NCBI GenBank assembly: GCA_015075445.1
Contig: JABTUJ010000015.1
Span: forward strand, 62,001 to 126,000
Source: Verrucomicrobiales bacterium
Lineage (GTDB): Bacteria; Verrucomicrobiota; Verrucomicrobiia; Limisphaerales; J093
Direction: 5' to 3'
DNA length: 64,000 nt
Shown: positions 15,347 to 24,744 of the stretch, one piece after another
How the letters are laid out: every line of letters starts with the position of its first letter
How positions within the stretch are numbered: the stretch's first letter is position 1
Program-made: the position numbers and the translations under genes
Notes under the pieces: model-generated
Databases searched by the model: none
Told to the model about the DNA's origin: nothing
What the model saw: the letters and a program-made list of their open reading frames with translations, nothing else

Positions 15347-17281
15347 TTACCGCCACCCGGCATATTCCCGTGACGGCGCGAAGTGCGCGAGGAATCCGCC
15401 TCCCGGCCGCAGTGACGGTCGCAGCTTGCCGTCGGCGGGCGGTGCGAGACCGGATTCGATCCGCGCGCCGTGCCCCTGCGAGGTGTCGTGATACACGGTC
15501 ATGACGCGGTCGGCGAGGCCGAGCCCGGTCAGGTCGAGTTCGAGGACCCGGGCTTCGTCCCGGCAGTTGAGAGCCGCTACGTACCAAGCATCGCCATGGC
15601 GGCGGGCCATGAGGACGGTTTCGCCGATGACGGACCCCGGCAGGATGCGGGTCTCATCCCAGGTGACCGGGACCGTGCGCACGAAATGGAGCAGGGAGCT
15701 GTTGAGGTAGGCTTCGGGGTTGTCCGGCCAGCAGAGGAAAGGGGAGCTGAACACCACCACGCTGGCCATCTGGAAGAGGACGGTGGTGTTCTTGAGGTGG
15801 CGCGGCTGGAGGTAGCCGGGCAGGAAATCGGCATGACCCACCACCATGCGGGTGAAGGGCAGGGCCCCATAATGGGCCAGCGGGAGGGTGTCCCAGAGGA
15901 CGTATTCCTGTTCACGGATCCCTTCGCGCGTGATCTCGTTGGGCCAGGTGCGGGCTTCACCGGTCGGCTTGTTGGCGCCATGGAAGTTGAGGTGCAGTTG
16001 GTAACGGGCGGCGCGCCGGAGCAGGTCTTCGTACGCCTCGATGGTCGCCTTGCTCTCGGAGTTGAAGAAGTCCACCTTGACTCCCTTCACGCCGGCCCGC
16101 TGGCACTCGCGGAAGAGCTCCTCCCGGGCCTCAACGGTCGTCAGCCCGGGGCTGTCGTCGCGTCCCTCCGGATACGCGTGCCAAAGGACGATCCCTACGT
16201 GGCGCTCGGCGGCGTACTGACAGAGTTCAGCGGCGCGGGCCCAGACATCGCCGCCATCCTTGAGCCAGCCCCAGCGTTCGCTGCGCCAGCCGGCATCCAC
16301 GAGCAGGTACTCGCAGCCGGTGGCCGCGGCGACGTCCACGAACCACTTCTGGCGATCCCACTGGGCCCCGTCGTTGCCGAACACCATCCACGTGCAGGGC
16401 GCCTTGCCGGGCTTCAGCCACGACGCGTTGAAGCCCTCCGGAAACAGGGCAGGATCGGGAGGGTCGCAGAGTGCGGCGATCACGTCGTTGTTGACGAGCG
16501 CGTGGAGATCCGGGCTCAGCAACAGGACGCGCCAGGGGGAGCGGATGGGGCCTGCGTGAGACCAACCGCGCGGGTCGTCCTCGAACGCGGCGCGGAAGCG
16601 CGCTTCGCCCTCGGGGCGCAGGGTGAGGCCGCTGTATTGGTAGAGCGCGGCTTCGCTGATCAGCCCGTAGGTGCCGTCGTCGTACACGATGGTCATGGGC
16701 GGGCCAATGTGGGTAGGGCGGGTTCGGTTGTTGACGCGTTCCTCGAGGGGGACCTGGTCGGCGCGATGCGAGTGGTAGACGCCTTCATAGTCGTCGGTGT
16801 CCGTTTGCAGCCAGACGGTCGCGTTGGCCGGCAGATGCCATTGCGTGGATTCGCCCAGCACCCGGCGGGGTCCTGTGCCCGGGACGAGGTAGCGGAACCC
16901 GAGGCCGTCGTTGAACACGCGGACCTCCAGGGTCCAGGCCACGTTGCCGGGTTGGGAACGCACGGGGATCTCGGTGGCGAGGCACGCGTTGGTGGCCTGG
17001 GTCTTGTGCCCGCGCCAGGGAAACACCTCGAAGAGGCGTTGGGTCTGGGGTGCGCCGAGGGTCACTTCAGCCCCCAGGTCCTGAGACTCGAGCACCAACC
17101 CGGCTCGAGCGGGTGCGAGACGCGTCTGGCCGCTGGAGGCCACCGCGTACTGCAGATGCCCCTCGGGGGTGGTGGACCAGGTCACCCGTACGTTGCCATC
17201 CGGGCTGGTCAGTTCGAGTCCACTGACCGCGCCGGACGAGAGCGTGGTCCAACCCAGGAGGAGGGGCACGAGGAAACGCAT
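15347..17281 (-). CDS. Glycoside hydrolase family 97 enzyme
   Basis: Secreted or periplasmic alpha-glycosidase (family members are alpha-glucosidases or alpha-galactosidases, Ca2+-dependent). Seen: a signal peptide, an N-terminal beta-supersandwich (LTSPDGNVRVTW..., YRFLVPGTG-like FRYLVPGTGPRRVLGE), a central (beta/alpha)8 barrel with EYLLVDAGW and GVKVDFFNSESKATIEAYEDL, and a C-terminal beta domain. The Asp in KVDFF sits where retaining GH97 members carry their nucleophile, which would favour the alpha-galactosidase-like branch; that is inference. Length 644 residues is usual. It is the first gene of a pair with the sugar porter. Confidence 0.9.
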   Translation of the reverse strand: MRFLVPLLLGWTTLSSGAVSGLELTSPDGNVRVTWSTTPEGHLQYAVASSGQTRLAPARAGLVLESQDLGAEVTLGAPQTQRLFEVFPWRGHKTQATNACLATEIPVRSQPGNVAWTLEVRVFNDGLGFRYLVPGTGPRRVLGESTQWHLPANATVWLQTDTDDYEGVYHSHRADQVPLEERVNNRTRPTHIGPPMTIVYDDGTYGLISEAALYQYSGLTLRPEGEARFRAAFEDDPRGWSHAGPIRSPWRVLLLSPDLHALVNNDVIAALCDPPDPALFPEGFNASWLKPGKAPCTWMVFGNDGAQWDRQKWFVDVAAATGCEYLLVDAGWRSERWGWLKDGGDVWARAAELCQYAAERHVGIVLWHAYPEGRDDSPGLTTVEAREELFRECQRAGVKGVKVDFFNSESKATIEAYEDLLRRAARYQLHLNFHGANKPTGEARTWPNEITREGIREQEYVLWDTLPLAHYGALPFTRMVVGHADFLPGYLQPRHLKNTTVLFQMASVVVFSSPFLCWPDNPEAYLNSSLLHFVRTVPVTWDETRILPGSVIGETVLMARRHGDAWYVAALNCRDEARVLELDLTGLGLADRVMTVYHDTSQGHGARIESGLAPPADGKLRPSLRPGGGFLAHFAPSREYAGWR

Positions 17282-17343
17282 GGCGTCGGTATGTCGGCAG
17301 ACCCGGCACCTGTCAAGCAGCCAGAGGGGTCAGGAAGCTTCGC

Positions 17344-18681
17344 CTATACCAACTCCTCCCGGCCGCTGGCGGGCGGCGGTACGCGCGGCGCCGGGCCCAA
17401 CTTGTAGCCACCTTCCTTGATCTCCGCCGGCGTCAGGTCGAGCTCGGATTCCCGCAGCACGAACTCCCAGCTTACGGCCTGCCCCGTGTATGCGGCCATC
17501 CGACCCATAATGGCCGTCAACGTGGCCTCCGCCACCGGACGCGCTTCGTTGAGCGGTTGCCCCGCCCGGATGCTGGCAACGAGGTCGGCGTGCTCCTGCT
17601 CGTACGGGTTCGGATGGGGTCCACTGTAACGCCAGGCGTTGCCACCGCTGATCTGACCCGCGCTGGCCCGGCCCCGAGTTCCGATCACCCCCTCGGTCAC
17701 CAGGGGCTGGGTGTCGTTGATCTGGCGGGCCGTGCTCACCACGACGGCGCCATTCGCGTACCGGTAGCGGACACCGAAATGGTCGTAGATGTTGCCGTAC
17801 TCCGGCTCCACCCGCCACTGGCGGCCGCCCACGCCCACAGCCTCGACCGGCGGCACGCCGATGGCCCAGTTCACGACGTCGAGGTTGTGGACGTGCTGCT
17901 CGACGATGTGATCGCCCGAGAGCCAGGCGTAGAAATACCAGTTCCGCAGCATGGACTCGAAGTCGGTCCAGCCCGACTGCCGCGGGTGAGAGAAGCCGTA
18001 GGTCCGCACGCACGGCCCGTTCCAGTAGGCCTCCCCGGCTACGATCTCGCCAATTGCACCGTCGTGGACCCGCTTCATCAGTTCCGTGTAGGCGAACTGG
18101 TGCCGCCGCTGGGTGCCCGCCACGATGCCCAAGCCCTTCCGGGCAGCCAGCTCGCCCGATGCCAGGATGGATCGGATCCCCACCGGATCCACTCCCACCG
18201 GTTTCTCCATGAACACGTGTTTGCCTGCCTCGAGCGCCAACCGGAGCTGGGCGGGACGGAAATGAGGCGGGCCAGCCAGAATCACCAGGTCCACGTCCGC
18301 CGCGAGCAGGCGCCGGGCGCAATCGAACCCGGTGAAACACGTGTCCCGGGTGGCCTTGACCTGTCCCGCGTCGCGCCATTCGCGCGAGGCGTCCCATTCT
18401 TTGCCCTTCGAATTGTCCTTCAACCGCGCCAGCGCGGCTTCGACCCGATCCGGGAAGACGTCTGCCAGCGCGGTGATCTCGACGCCGGGCGAAGACAGCA
18501 CGCAGTTCATGGCCGCCCCGGTGCCGCGTGCGCCACAACCAATCACACCGACGCGAAGGGTGTCCGAACCGGCGGCGAACACGCCGCGGTAACTGACCGC
18601 CACGGCACCGGCGGCGGTGGCAAGGGTTGAGGTCTTGAGGAACGAGCGCCGGGTGGCGGACGGCAAGGCAGGTGTGTTCAT
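17344..18681 (-). CDS. Gfo/Idh/MocA family oxidoreductase with Tat-type signal
   Basis: NAD(P)-dependent sugar oxidoreductase, likely exported to the periplasm by the Tat route (RRSFLKTSTLATAAGAVAVS, residues 11-30). The Rossmann motif VGVIGCGARGTG follows at about residue 43, and the family lysine appears in VFMEKPVGVDP. The C-terminal alpha/beta domain contains DHIVEQHVHNLDVVNWAIG, typical of PVC members. Length 445 residues is normal. It lies 62 bp upstream of the GH97 gene on the same strand and probably acts on a related sugar. Substrate cannot be read from sequence. Confidence 0.88.
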   Translation of the reverse strand: MNTPALPSATRRSFLKTSTLATAAGAVAVSYRGVFAAGSDTLRVGVIGCGARGTGAAMNCVLSSPGVEITALADVFPDRVEAALARLKDNSKGKEWDASREWRDAGQVKATRDTCFTGFDCARRLLAADVDLVILAGPPHFRPAQLRLALEAGKHVFMEKPVGVDPVGIRSILASGELAARKGLGIVAGTQRRHQFAYTELMKRVHDGAIGEIVAGEAYWNGPCVRTYGFSHPRQSGWTDFESMLRNWYFYAWLSGDHIVEQHVHNLDVVNWAIGVPPVEAVGVGGRQWRVEPEYGNIYDHFGVRYRYANGAVVVSTARQINDTQPLVTEGVIGTRGRASAGQISGGNAWRYSGPHPNPYEQEHADLVASIRAGQPLNEARPVAEATLTAIMGRMAAYTGQAVSWEFVLRESELDLTPAEIKEGGYKLGPAPRVPPPASGREELV

Positions 18682-18775
18682 GGGCGTGAGTCAAGCACGC
18701 GGCGCCCAGCGCGGCGAGGGCTTTGATGGCTGGGCAGTCCGTCCACGGGAGCGGCCGGCGGGACTCCACACGACC

Positions 18776-19081
18776 GTAGGCGCCGACGTGAGGAGGCGAA
18801 GTCCGGACCTGAGGGCCGTTTGGGGCTGGCGCGGGCGTGAGACAAAATCCCGGCTGCCTCGTCGGCTGATCCTCTGTGTCCTCCCGAGCTCTGTGCTGAA
18901 TCCGGGTCCGGTTTTCGGTACAGAGCTCGAGGACACAGAGAACAACTGGCGGACAGCCACCCTTTCGGTAGCTAGCTTTAGCTGCCCGGCGCAAAATCGA
19001 ACCCAGAACGAACGATCCAATATTTGTGTCGCCCACCCGGCTGGCGACGTCGCTCCTTCGCCTCCTCACGTCGGCGCCTAC
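18776..19081. repeat. 306-bp element with perfect 25-bp inverted arms and an internal hairpin
   Basis: The outer arms (18776-18800 and 19057-19081) are exact inverted copies beginning GTAGGCGCCGACGTGAGG. Inside lies a second inverted repeat, 18872-18894 with 18920-18940, built on CTCTGTGTCCTC and GAGCTCTGT. No gene is credible within it. The same outer arms occur as a compact hairpin at 49973-50048. This looks like a nested, MITE- or REP-like element. Confidence 0.8.
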
Positions 19082-19116
19082 AGGGGCGTGACCGACCGAA
19101 TCCGGTGCGGGCGGTT

Positions 19117-21104
19117 TCACTGCAGCCCGTACCGCATCAGCATCCGCACGGTATCGCCTCGCCCGGCTGGACCGGCGGGCGCGGGGGCCCGCCAGTGTGG
19201 GACGATCCGCCCGTCGCCATGCACCAGGCAGCGGATCTCTCGGCGGTTGGCAGCCCGGCTTCATCCGCGGGGCTCGGCTCGTAGACGTAGCTCACGTTGG
19301 TCGCGGTCAACGTTCCCCAGTCCGACGCCGGGGAACGCACGATGTCCGCGGGACAGACCAGCACGCGCGGGGACTCGAGGCGGCTGCTCAGGGACTGCAG
19401 ATTGGGCGGAAGTTGCCCAGGGTGTTCCAGGGTCCATGTGGTGATGGCCATTTCCAGCGACTGGAGGTTCTCAAAACACTGAAACGCCTGCACGGCTCGC
19501 ACCCGCTCGGGTTGCTGAGGCAGCTCCAGACCAACGGCGCGGGCAGCCCGGCTGGCGCCGAAACAGACGCCGGCAGCCAGTTGCACGAGCAGGACGAAGA
19601 GGATCCACTGGGCAATCACGCTCGCACCCCGCCGCTCGATCCACCGGAAGTTCCGCGCGGCCCCTACGAGCACCGCCGCCAGCAAGCCCGCCGCCGACGC
19701 TTGAGAAGAGCAGCCAGGCGATCCCCACCGACAACCAGGTGCGACCGTCGGTATCGAACGGCATGAAAGCGTTCCACAACGCCGCGGTTGCCTGCCGAGC
19801 TGAGAACCGCCCCCTGACCCCAGCCGCGCCCAATAGCGCGAGCGGCACTCCCAGAGCAAGGCGCGCATCGTGCTCCCCAGGGACGACAGGTACAACCCCA
19901 GCGCACAAAGGACGGCCGCCAGCACCACCGCCAGCCAGCGGGGCCCGCAAGTCGTTCAGGATCGGTGAACGCCCCAGGCCCAGAACAGTCCCCGGCAGCG
20001 CCACCCCCAGCGCGTGAGCCGTCCCCAACGCCACGCCCACCTTGACCCGCCATTGCGTCCGGAGCGCGATGGGTAACGTCAGGTGCCAGGGCAACACCTC
20101 CGTGGCGCGGTCTTCGGCACACGCGAGCGCACCGGCCAGCAGACTCACGAGCAGCACGTGGAACAGCGTCACGAAGCTCGTCACTTCGCTGGTCAACGAC
20201 AGTTCGCCCGGCCTGGGCCACGCCCACTGCAGGGCAATGTCGGTTCCACAGATCAACACGTAGAGCCCGCCCACGACGAAGGCCGGCGATTGCAGCCGCA
20301 GTTCCTTGGCCACCAGTCTGACCCACGGACGACCCCGCGAACGCTTCCTTGGTTCGGCGCGGCCGGCGGACCACGTCAACCACCGCGGCCAACGCAGCGG
20401 TTGCCCCGCTGCCGCCGTCGCTTCCCAGCGCGAGAACGCCCGGTAGCTCAGCAGGGGCCCCGCCACCCAGAGCCCCAGGGTCAGCCACACAAACCCGCCC
20501 ATCCGCGCCGCGGCCGCCTCCGGCAAATCGCGTCCGTCCGCCCCGAACCACGCGGCCACCACGAGGCTCACGAGCTGCCAGACCAGGGCCGGCAAGGCCA
20601 CGGTGAATACCGCCCCGGCCAACGTGCTGCGGGTGAGCAACGTCATCCACGGCGCCACCAGCAACCCGTAGGCCAGGGCCGCGACGGACAAGAGGCCGGT
20701 AAGCCCAAAGACAGTCTGGAAGGCCATCTGGACGTTGCCGCGCACCACCAGCCCCGCCAGTCGCGACCAGGATGACCGCCAAGGCCGCTCCCAGCACCGC
20801 CATCTTCCGACGCCAGATCTCCCCCCGTGCCACCGGCTGAACCAGCACCAGCGACACTGTTCTATGGCCGAACTCATGTCCAAACATCGCGGCGCCCATG
20901 GCGACGACCGCGACTTCGCCCAAGGCCCACACGGCGAGTCCCAGTTCCCAGGGCGGCAATAGCCAACTCAGACTCACCGCCAGGCTCACCAGCCAGTAGG
21001 GCAGGATCTCCCGCAGTTCCTTCGCGTATTCGAGCCGCAGCCACGGCTCCGGAGCCAGCCGGCCAACGAGGGAACGAAAGCCCCACCGTGCCGCGCGCCT
21101 TCAT
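19117..21104 (-). pseudogene. ABC-2 type permease fused to a C-terminal soluble domain, multiply frameshifted
   Basis: The permease partner of the ABC ATPase encoded upstream (ATGA overlap at 21101-21104). Conserved protein sequence can be followed through three frames: LPYWLVSLAVSLSWLLPPWEL, then LAGLVVRGNVQMAFQTVFGL and LVLICGTDIALQ-type helices, then VLAAVLCALGLYLSSLGST, NAFMPFDTDGRTWLSVG, a TM plus a soluble tail (LQSLEMAITTWTLEHPGQLP) and finally EIRCLVHGDGRIVPHW to TGA 19117. The changes of frame fall near 21075, 20765, 19940, 19855, 19695 and 19245. There are no in-frame nonsense codons. This density suggests decay of a non-essential exporter, or locally poor sequence. About 12 hydrophobic segments can be traced. 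Confidence 0.75.
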
Positions 21105-22000
21105 GCCGCCGCTTCCTGCCGCAGCGCCGTGACGAAGATCTCCTCCAGCGTCAGCGCCTCTTCAGGCCTCGGGCGAAAACGATTGCAGCCGCTCCAGCAC
21201 GGCCGATCGACCGCCGTTCACCACCCAGCTCGCGTCCCTCGCGCCGCAGCACCCGCAGCGCCCCCCAGTCCATGGCTGGCGGCACGGCGCGAACCGCATA
21301 GATCGCGGATTTTCTTGAATCGCTCGCGCGCGGCGTCGGCCTCCATCGTGAGCAACTCGCGGCCTTGTTCAATGATCATGAATTCGTCAATCAACCCTTC
21401 AAACTCCGAAATCAGATGCGTGGAAACAAATACCGTGCGACTGCCAGGATCGCCGGATTGATACGCACCGATGACCGTCTCGATAAACTCACGGCGCACG
21501 ATGGGATCAAGACCGGAGGTAGGCTCGTCGAGCAACAGGAGTTCCGGCTCCGGACAGATGGCGCCGATGAGGGCGAGTTGGGTTTTCTGACCCTTGGACA
21601 TCGAGGTCGCTTTCTGATCCTGCTTCAGGCCGAAACGGCGGAGCAGGTCGGACTCGATGTCGCGATTCCAATTCGCCCGGAAAGAGGCGAGATAATCCAG
21701 CGTGTCGCGCACCGTCATCCACGGATAAAACGCCACCGCATCCGGCACGTAGGCGATGCGGGATTTCACAGCGACTTCGTCCTTTTGCGGGTCGAGGCCG
21801 AACACGCGCACGCTGCCGGCTGTGGGACGAAGCAGGTTCAGCAGGCATTTGATCGTGGTGGTCTTCCCTGCGCCGTTGCGACCAAAGAAGCCGTAACAGC
21901 GGCCGGGCCCGACCTGCAGACTCAGGCCGTTCACCGCCTCGGTCTGGCCGAAACGCCGGATCAGGTGGTTCGTCTCGATGACGGGAGATGTGCTTGTCAT
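21101..22000 (-). pseudogene. ABC transporter ATP-binding protein, C-terminus frameshifted
   Basis: Residues 1-225 are an intact ATPase: Walker A GRNGAGKTT, Q-loop region, signature SMSKGQK (a variant of LSGGQ), Walker B ELLLLDEPTSG and H-loop STHLI. It matches the YtrB/BcrA-type exporters commonly encoded behind YtrA-like GntR regulators. After RERFKKIR the frame shifts near 21305 (continuing as VPPAMDWGALRVLRREGREL) and again near 21165, ending as TLEEIFVTALRQEAAA at TGA 21101. The catalytic core is complete, so a truncated protein could still be made. Start at ATG 22000. Confidence 0.8.
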
Positions 22001-22024
22001 AGGTCGTCTTCCTCGCGGGTGGGT

Positions 22025-22456
22025 CTAGTAACGGCGGCGTTCCTCAGAGGTCGTGGGCGCCGGCCGCTCGGCGCCCGGCCGGAGGCCGGGCTTGACGCGC
22101 TGGACACTGCCATCTGCGAGCGCGACCAACTCATCGCCGTCCGGAAACCGTGCCCGCATCAGGACATCCTGCGGCCGGGCCGGGTCAGGCTGAAGCGCGA
22201 CCTCCACCTCCAGCCCCGCAAAGCCGGGGAGGTCTTCGGTGCGCAGCCAACCGCGTTCGAGCAAGGCACCCAGGGACACCGTCTGCGGAACGGGTTGCCC
22301 CGCCGCCTCGAGTTCGCCCCGATACCGCTCCGATGCCGCGAGCACCTTTGCGAGGTTGATCGGCCGGGTATCCGGCCTGAACACCATGTCGAGCACGGTC
22401 CCCAGCAACACGATGGCAGCCAGGCACCCCCCCACGATCACAAGATTACGTTTCAT
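22025..22456 (-). CDS. Hypothetical single-pass membrane protein in the ABC operon
   Basis: 143 residues: an N-terminal membrane anchor (NLVIVGGCLAAIVLLGTVLDM) followed by a soluble domain with no family I recognise (RYRGELEAAGQPVPQTVSLG..., DGDELVALADGSVQRV). The tail is rich in Pro, Glu and Arg. It lies between the GntR regulator and the ATPase, 24 bp before the latter, so it is probably part of the same transporter operon. Unlike its downstream neighbours it shows no frameshift. Confidence 0.6.
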   Translation of the reverse strand: MKRNLVIVGGCLAAIVLLGTVLDMVFRPDTRPINLAKVLAASERYRGELEAAGQPVPQTVSLGALLERGWLRTEDLPGFAGLEVEVALQPDPARPQDVLMRARFPDGDELVALADGSVQRVKPGLRPGAERPAPTTSEERRRY

Positions 22457-22491
22457 GCTTCACCTTCACTTCGCTCGCCATTCTCTCTGCC

Positions 22492-22668
22492 CTTCACCCT
22501 TCGTACTTCGAACTTCGACTTTCGTACTTCGAACTTCGACTTTCGGACTTCGAACTTCGACTTTCGTCCTTCGAACTTCGACTTTCACCCTTCACCCTTC
22601 GTACTTCGACTTTCGTACTTCGAACTTCGACTTTCGGACTTCGGACTTCGGACTTCGACTTTCGCCCT
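22492..22668. repeat. Tandem array of about 21-bp units (CTTCGAACTTCGACTTTCG type)
   Basis: Roughly eight imperfect units alternating GTACTTCGAACTTCGAC with TTTCG, with shorter CTTCGGA units near one end. It sits exactly between the GntR stop (22673) and the next gene start (22456) and belongs to the same family as the array at 1-107. Units touch each other without unique spacers, so it is not a CRISPR array. Confidence 0.9.
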
Positions 22669-22672
22669 TCCC

Positions 22673-23095
22673 CTACGTCCCTCGCTCCTCCGCTGCCTGG
22701 GCGGCTCTGGCGCGGCGTTTCTCGAAGGCATCGAGCCGCTGCTGGACGAGCTTCAGGAAATCCTCCCGACCGACCTGCAGGTGGTGGGCCTGGACGATGG
22801 CGGCGTCGATGTCCTCCGAGAGCATCTCCCGTCGGACCTCGCTCTTGAAGGGCGAGCCGTTGCCGGTGAGGAAGCAGCCTTTGCCGGGGAGCGTCTGGAT
22901 GACGCCCTGGCTTTCGAGCTCGGCGTAGGCGCGGGCGATGGTGTTGCGGTTGACGCGGAGCTGTTCGGCGAGGGGGCGGATCGACGGGAGGGGTTCGCCG
23001 GGCTGGAGCGCGCCCGAGGCGGCGGCGGCCTTGACCTGGTCGACGACCTGGAGATAGACGGGCTTGCCGGACTTGAAATTGAGGGCGAGCAACAT
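22673..23095 (-). CDS. GntR family regulator, YtrA-type
   Basis: A 140-residue regulator: an N-terminal winged helix (PVYLQVVDQVKAAAASGAL, PLPSIRPLAEQLRVNRNTIARAYAELESQGV) and a short helical C-terminal part (FLKLVQQRLDAFEKRR) that dimerises. YtrA-type regulators lack a ligand domain and normally repress the ABC operon they head. A perfect palindrome lies 20-40 bp upstream of its ATG, consistent with autoregulation. It would have governed the ABC genes to its 3' side, now degraded. Confidence 0.9.
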   Translation of the reverse strand: MLLALNFKSGKPVYLQVVDQVKAAAASGALQPGEPLPSIRPLAEQLRVNRNTIARAYAELESQGVIQTLPGKGCFLTGNGSPFKSEVRREMLSEDIDAAIVQAHHLQVGREDFLKLVQQRLDAFEKRRARAAQAAEERGT

Positions 23096-23114
23096 GGCCG
23101 CATCGGTTCGTTAT

Positions 23115-23136
23115 CTGTCCTAGGACACTAGGACAG
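23115..23136. promoter_or_regulatory. Palindromic operator upstream of the GntR gene
   Basis: CTGTCCTA-N6-TAGGACAG is a perfect inverted repeat, 20 bp from the GntR start codon. It lies in the 149-bp divergent region shared with the symporter gene, so it may affect both. Position and symmetry match known YtrA-type operators. Confidence 0.7.
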
Positions 23137-23244
23137 TCACCGCCCCGTGTCAAGCGTCAAGATCGTGTGCCGGCCGGTGCGCGTTCCGGGCGGCGCGTCG
23201 GGCTGGACGGAGGGAACGGCAGCGGCCAGACTGGGCGCGCCATC

Positions 23245-24744
23245 ATGAGACAAGTCGATCTGGCCGTGTTGTTGATCTACCTGGCGGCCACCGTGGCGCT
23301 GGGGCTGTGGGTGAGCCGGCGCAATCGGAGTGCGCGGGATTTCATGGCGGCGGGGGGCCGGCTGCCGGCGTGGGCGGTGGGGTTGTCGATCTTCGGGACG
23401 TACGTGAGCAGCATCAGTTTTCTGGCGCTGCCGGGGAAGGCGTACGCGAGCAACTGGAACGTGTTTGTGTTCAGCCTGTCGATTCCGTTGGCGGCGTGGC
23501 TGGCGGTGCGGCATTTCGTGCCGTTCTATCGCAGCAGCGCGGAGGTGTCGGCCTATCAGCATCTCGAGCATCGTTTCGGGCCGTGGGCGCGGACGTACGC
23601 GGTGGTGTGTTATCTGCTGACGCAGATCGCGCGGATGGGGACGATCATGTACCTGCTGGCGCTGGCGCTGGCGCCGCTGACGGGGTGGAGTCTGCCGGTG
23701 TTGATCCTGGTGACGAGCGTGAGCGTGATGGTGTACACGTTCTTCGGGGGCATGGAGGCGGTGATCTGGACGGAGGTGATTCAGAGCGTGGTGTTCATCG
23801 TCGGGGCCGGGGCCTGTCTGCTGGTGCTGTTTCTGGGGATGCCGGCCGGGCCGATGCAGTTCTTCGCCCTGGCGGGGGAGCACGACAAGTTCAGCTTCGG
23901 ATCGTGGGGGCCGGCGTTGGGGGAGGCGACGGTGTGGGTGGTGCTGGTGTATGGCGTCGTGATCAACCTGCAGAACTTCGGGATTGATCAGTCCTATGTG
24001 CAGCGCTATCACGCGGCGAAGTCGCCCCGGGAGGCCGGGCGGAGCGTGTGGACGGGGGCGCTGTTGTACCTCCCGGTGTCGGGTGTGTTCCTGCTGATCG
24101 GGACCGGGCTGTTTGCGTTCTACACGGCGCGGCCGGAGCTGTTGCCGGCGGGGGCGGCGGAGAAGCCGGACTCGGTGTTTCCGCTATTCATCGTGACGCA
24201 GCTTCCGGTGGGGCTGACGGGGCTGGTGATCGCGGCGATTTTTGCGGCGGCGCAGTCAACGATTTCGAGTTCGATGAACTGCTGCGCGACGCTCGTGCTG
24301 TGCGACCTTTACCGGCGCTACCTGCGGCCGGGGACGGGAGATGCGGAGGCGCTGCGGGTGTTGCGGGTGACGACGGTGGTGGTGGGCTTGCTGGGGACCG
24401 GGGCGGCTTTCGCGATGATGCGGATCAAGTCGGCGCTGGACGTCTGGTGGGAATGGGCGGGGATCTTCAGCGGGGGCATGCTGGGCCTGTTCCTGCTCGG
24501 GTTGATTTCGCGGCGCGCGCGGAATGCGGACGCGGCGGTGGGGGTGGTGTGCGGGGTGCTGGTGATCCTGTGGATGACGCTGTCGACGAAGGCGGGTTGG
24601 CCGGCCGCACTGGCGGACGTCCGGAGTCCGTTCCACAGTTTCCTGACGACGGTGCTTGGCACAGCGGCGATCCTGTTGATCGGCCTGCTGCTCTCGCGGG
24701 GGCGGCCGCGGCAGAACTCGGCGGCCTCGGTCGACGGCGCTTGA
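23245..24744 (+). CDS. Sodium:solute symporter (SSS family)
   Basis: A 499-residue inner-membrane Na+-coupled transporter with about 13 helices. Seen: VDLAVLLIYLAATVALGLWVSRRNRSARDFMAAGGRLP at the start, SIFGTYVSSISFLALPGKAY (helix 2, Na+ site region) and FAAAQSTISSSMNCCATLV (helix 8 motif with the paired serines of the second Na+ site). Its stop overlaps the next start (TGATG at 24742-24746), so it is translationally coupled to a DapA/NanA-family aldolase. This pairing suggests uptake of sialic acid or another keto-sugar acid; the substrate is inferred. Start at ATG 23245, where the first helix begins. Confidence 0.9.
   Translation: MRQVDLAVLLIYLAATVALGLWVSRRNRSARDFMAAGGRLPAWAVGLSIFGTYVSSISFLALPGKAYASNWNVFVFSLSIPLAAWLAVRHFVPFYRSSAEVSAYQHLEHRFGPWARTYAVVCYLLTQIARMGTIMYLLALALAPLTGWSLPVLILVTSVSVMVYTFFGGMEAVIWTEVIQSVVFIVGAGACLLVLFLGMPAGPMQFFALAGEHDKFSFGSWGPALGEATVWVVLVYGVVINLQNFGIDQSYVQRYHAAKSPREAGRSVWTGALLYLPVSGVFLLIGTGLFAFYTARPELLPAGAAEKPDSVFPLFIVTQLPVGLTGLVIAAIFAAAQSTISSSMNCCATLVLCDLYRRYLRPGTGDAEALRVLRVTTVVVGLLGTGAAFAMMRIKSALDVWWEWAGIFSGGMLGLFLLGLISRRARNADAAVGVVCGVLVILWMTLSTKAGWPAALADVRSPFHSFLTTVLGTAAILLIGLLLSRGRPRQNSAASVDGA

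Noticed and set aside
22492..22668. Possible CRISPR array
   Set aside because: Units are contiguous, about 21 bp and imperfect, with no unique spacers and no cas genes.
24048..24740. N-terminal extension of the aldolase frame
   Set aside because: The extra residues are a shadow of the symporter gene; the aldolase family starts at the ATG at 24744, which overlaps the symporter stop.
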